A stretch of 64,000 nt of DNA, taken from the NCBI GenBank assembly GCA_038136035.1, contig JAYPYV010000013.1, positions 8,449 to 72,448 on the forward strand, read 5' to 3'. A program made the translations under genes and the position numbers. Shown piece after piece: positions 61,704-64,000 of this stretch; position 1 is the first letter of the stretch, and each line of letters starts with the position of its first letter. The DNA is from UBA9926 sp023261215 (GTDB taxonomy: Bacteria; Pseudomonadota; Gammaproteobacteria; Pseudomonadales; Azotimanducaceae). The notes under the pieces are model-generated. The model was not told the DNA's origin. It made no database searches and worked only from the letters and a program-made list of their open reading frames with translations.

Positions 61704-64000
61704 GTGAACTTGGCAGATCACCAGGCAGTTGATGTCCAACGAGGAGCAGGAAACCCAGAGAGGCTAACCTCAGTTAGGTTGACGAAGTCGCCGCGCATCA
61801 GCGATGACTGGCGCACGTACTTAATCAAGAGGTGGGTCAAGAGGTGGGCCACGAGGTGGTCCAAGTTAGGTTCACAAAGAGGTCATGGGCTCGCTCTCAG
61901 CGCCCTTGGGATGGCGCTCTACTCTGGACTGAGTTTCGGTGTACCGCTGCCCTCTGGGCAGGATCGTTTATTGGGATCAGCGCTCGCTTCGGTCTCGAAT
62001 TATGTCGCTAAACCCATCGTAGGGGCGCCGAGCCGTTTCCTATGGGATGAGAATGGTCATGCTGCTTCAGAACCCAGTGCGCGCGGCGCGAAGGGCTTTG
62101 GCCCCGTGCCGTCTATTCAAAAATCACGCCTTGAAGCAGACCATGAGATGCCTGCGTACAGACAGCTCCTGCTGAGTCGCTTTTTATGGGAGGGCTCGGA
62201 TCAGGATGCCAAACGAGGTAATCATAGCCCTCGCGGGCCGGTGAGCTTGGCTCGATACCTATGGGACGAACCGGCAGATCGGTCGATCAAGCATGGAGCG
62301 TCTGTTGAACCTGCGCTCGCCCGCTACCTGTGGGACGAACCTAAGCAGGCGGAGCAAGGTCACCCTGCTTTGGCACACTTTCTCTGGAGAGAGTTCGCGC
62401 CGACTGAACCGTTGACGGATGGTACCGAATCGTATTCCTTACGTGATTTGACTCGGCAAGACCAGAATTTCATGGCGTATGGCGACCTGCATCTGGCGAG
62501 CGTTGCGTCTGCGCCGTTAACCCAGGGTGCTTCAGAATGGGCGCCTGCGATGCCTGTATCGAGCGAGGTGCCTTTGTCAATCAGCGCTCGCGCAGCGGAT
62601 CGCGTGAATGCGTATCGATTACATGAGCAAGGCATCACAGGGCGAGGTGTTGGGGTCGCGATTATTGACACAGGTCTTTGGGATCATGCGGCGTTGACGA
62701 CCAACACGGAAGGCGAGCCTCGAGTGAAGGTCTTTTTTGATGCCACAAAAAACCAAATTAAAACGACCCTCGCCGATGATCAAGGGCATGGCTCGCACAT
62801 AGCCTCGGTTCTTGCCTCGTCAAGGCAAGTCCAGGTGGAAGCGGGTGATGATCAAGGGGTCGCCGTGGTGGAGTCGCGATTCGAGGGCATCGCCCCTGAT
62901 GCAGACCTCATCGTGGTGAAAGCGTTCGATGATCAGAGTCGAGCCAATTATGTCGATGTCGTGAGGGCGATTGATTTCGTCATTCAACACCGGGATCAGT
63001 ACAACATTAGAGTTCTCAATTTGGCCTTCCAAGGACAAGCGATGACCCATTATTGGGACGATCCAATCAATCAGGCCGTGATGGCTGCATGGGATGCCGG
63101 GATCGCGGTGGTGGTGTCTTCAGGTAACTCAGGTCCTGGTGCGATGACTTTAGGCGCACCTGCCAATGTGCCTTATGTCATCACGGTGGGTGCCATGACG
63201 GATGCTTACACGCCAGACGATGTGCAGGATGATTATTTGGCGCCATTTTCCGCGTTTGGACCCACGCTTGAGGGATTTGCCAAGCCTGAGATGGTGGCGC
63301 CCGGCGGTCACTTGCAGGGGTTAGTGCCAAACGGCTCAACGCTCAGTGAAACGCGCCCGGAGTTTCATCAACGCGATCAGGATTATTTGGTCTCGGGAAC
63401 GTCTCAAGCTGCCGCCGTGGTCTCTGGATTAGCGGCGCTGGCGTTGCAGGCAGATCCCACCCTTACGCCAGACGACCTGAAATGCCGGTTGATGATGTCG
63501 TCTCAAGGTTATGTGATGGGGGATCTTCAAGGTCAAGGAACAGGCTTGGTGGATGGCTTGGGATTGCTCGCAAGTCGTGCAGCTGGCTGTGCCAACCAAG
63601 GACTGGACCTAGCGGCCGATTTGGCCAGGACTCAGCGGTTTATGGGGCCTTTTCGGGACCTAAACCCGGCATCGCTTGTTGCGGAGTCCATGTCGCGAAG
63701 CGTGTTCAATGCAGCAACCGCGGTTGATCCGGCGGTCTTGGCACGATCGCTTTACGTAGATGTGAACGTGATGCAATCCCTTGGCTTCGATTGGTCCGAA
63801 CAGTCACTCAAAGATCGTGGGTATTGGGTGGACCGAGCTAAATTGCCCTCGCCTCAGGCGTTTGCAGCCGATGCGCCATTGGAGAGCAAGGCACTTGCGG
63901 GTCTGATGAGCAAGCTTCTGCCGGTGAACGGTTTTGAAGGCACCGCGTTGGATCCTGTTAGGCTTTCAGGCTTCATCTGGAACCTATCTTCACCTGAGTC
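61704..64000 (+). CDS. S8 (subtilisin-like) peptidase with N-terminal [F/Y]LW repeats, cut by window end
   Basis: Open reading frame of at least 765 codons with a GTG start behind AAGGAGA, running off the window. After a basic N-terminus (IKRWVKRWATRW) there is one hydrophobic segment at about residues 63-80, probably a signal or anchor. A region of about 230 residues follows with five [R/H][F/Y]LW motifs. The S8 peptidase domain starts near residue 300: Asp322 in IIDTGLW, His362 in DDQGHGSHIA, Asn475 in SSGNSGPG and Ser567 in SGTSQAA form the catalytic set. Its downstream end, secretion route and substrate are unknown. Confidence 0.88.
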   Translation, partial: MNLADHQAVDVQRGAGNPERLTSVRLTKSPRISDDWRTYLIKRWVKRWATRWSKLGSQRGHGLALSALGMALYSGLSFGVPLPSGQDRLLGSALASVSNYVAKPIVGAPSRFLWDENGHAASEPSARGAKGFGPVPSIQKSRLEADHEMPAYRQLLLSRFLWEGSDQDAKRGNHSPRGPVSLARYLWDEPADRSIKHGASVEPALARYLWDEPKQAEQGHPALAHFLWREFAPTEPLTDGTESYSLRDLTRQDQNFMAYGDLHLASVASAPLTQGASEWAPAMPVSSEVPLSISARAADRVNAYRLHEQGITGRGVGVAIIDTGLWDHAALTTNTEGEPRVKVFFDATKNQIKTTLADDQGHGSHIASVLASSRQVQVEAGDDQGVAVVESRFEGIAPDADLIVVKAFDDQSRANYVDVVRAIDFVIQHRDQYNIRVLNLAFQGQAMTHYWDDPINQAVMAAWDAGIAVVVSSGNSGPGAMTLGAPANVPYVITVGAMTDAYTPDDVQDDYLAPFSAFGPTLEGFAKPEMVAPGGHLQGLVPNGSTLSETRPEFHQRDQDYLVSGTSQAAAVVSGLAALALQADPTLTPDDLKCRLMMSSQGYVMGDLQGQGTGLVDGLGLLASRAAGCANQGLDLAADLARTQRFMGPFRDLNPASLVAESMSRSVFNAATAVDPAVLARSLYVDVNVMQSLGFDWSEQSLKDRGYWVDRAKLPSPQAFAADAPLESKALAGLMSKLLPVNGFEGTALDPVRLSGFIWNLSSPE
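61826..61863 (+). repeat. 12-bp in-frame direct repeat in S8 peptidase gene
   Basis: Three imperfect copies of a 12-bp unit with AAGAGGTGG (or ACGAGGTGG) lie inside the coding sequence and encode KRW-V/A-KRW-A-TRW. The period keeps the frame, so each copy adds four residues. They form a cationic, Trp-rich stretch just before the membrane segment. Confidence 0.8.
62034..62393 (+). repeat. Five [R/H]-[F/Y]-L-W-x-x motif repeats in the S8 peptidase
   Basis: The encoded motifs are RFLWDE (62034), RFLWEG (62178), RYLWDE (62253), RYLWDE (62322) and HFLWRE (62376), at spacings of 48, 25, 23 and 18 residues. The DNA around them differs in codons, so the peptide motif rather than the DNA is conserved. 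A related GFIWN segment appears near the window end at 63969. The motif family is not one I recognise. Confidence 0.85.

Overview
This window looks like a draft or metagenome-assembled scaffold from a heterotrophic, probably marine, member of the Pseudomonadota, most likely Gammaproteobacteria. The supporting traits are an RpoH-type sigma-32, three TonB-dependent receptors, sigma-54-type promoters, a TorF-family envelope protein, malate synthase G and a large set of CoA-thioester enzymes. A run of exactly 100 N (39629-39728) marks a scaffold join inside a simple repeat. I see no tRNA, rRNA, CRISPR array, insertion sequence, integrase or phage gene, so this is ordinary chromosome with catabolic and transport genes.

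Layout. 0-6 kb: TonB receptor, BCCT transporter, PaaG-like crotonase. 6-9 kb: a CYP153-type P450 (alkane hydroxylase family) and a DAO-type flavoprotein, preceded by a 14-bp tandem repeat. 9-13.6 kb (minus): a tight six-gene run, PTPS/QueD-like, SDR, YhhQ-type queuosine precursor transporter, DUF924, TPR protein, crotonase. 13.7-21.8 kb: SDR, AtuA-like protein with a LiuC/AtuE-like hydratase, sugar-lactone oxidase, VOC protein, crotonase, YdjM-like membrane protein. 21.8-28 kb (plus): two overlapping DsbA/HCCA-isomerase-like genes, a hydratase of the MhpD family, acyl-CoA dehydrogenase, a phosphotransferase fused to a DUF6285-like tail, SDR. 28-33 kb: feoAB behind a Fur box, a Ca2+/cation antiporter, an APC permease. 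33-39.5 kb: dienoyl-CoA isomerase-like crotonase, a BtuB-like receptor under a cobalamin riboswitch, SGNH hydrolase, dienelactone hydrolase, an MTH1-like NUDIX enzyme. 39.5-42 kb: the gapped octamer array, rpoH, DUF169, a Cys-rich small protein. 42-46 kb: CoA transferase plus acyl-CoA ligase pair, GST. 46-50 kb: a TorF protein behind a sigma-54-like promoter, then a TPP-riboswitch operon (receptor, YkoF-like, PnuC/PnuT-like). 50-61 kb: threonine synthase-like enzyme, amidase, second CoA transferase, NAD-IDH-like, RNase J-like, Nei, CoA-ester lyase, malate synthase G. 61.7 kb to the end: a large S8 peptidase, cut by the window edge, behind a near-consensus sigma-54 promoter.

How it fits together. 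Two vitamin uptake routes can be read from RNA switches (thiamine and B12), and iron uptake from feoAB. Fatty-acyl, branched or terpenoid-like CoA catabolism is supported by five crotonases, an acyl-CoA dehydrogenase, two CoA transferases, one acyl-CoA ligase and several SDRs, and can feed acetyl-CoA and glyoxylate into malate synthase. The least explained item is the secreted or membrane-anchored S8 peptidase at the right edge. Its long N-terminal region carries five copies of a short [R/H]-[F/Y]-L-W motif.
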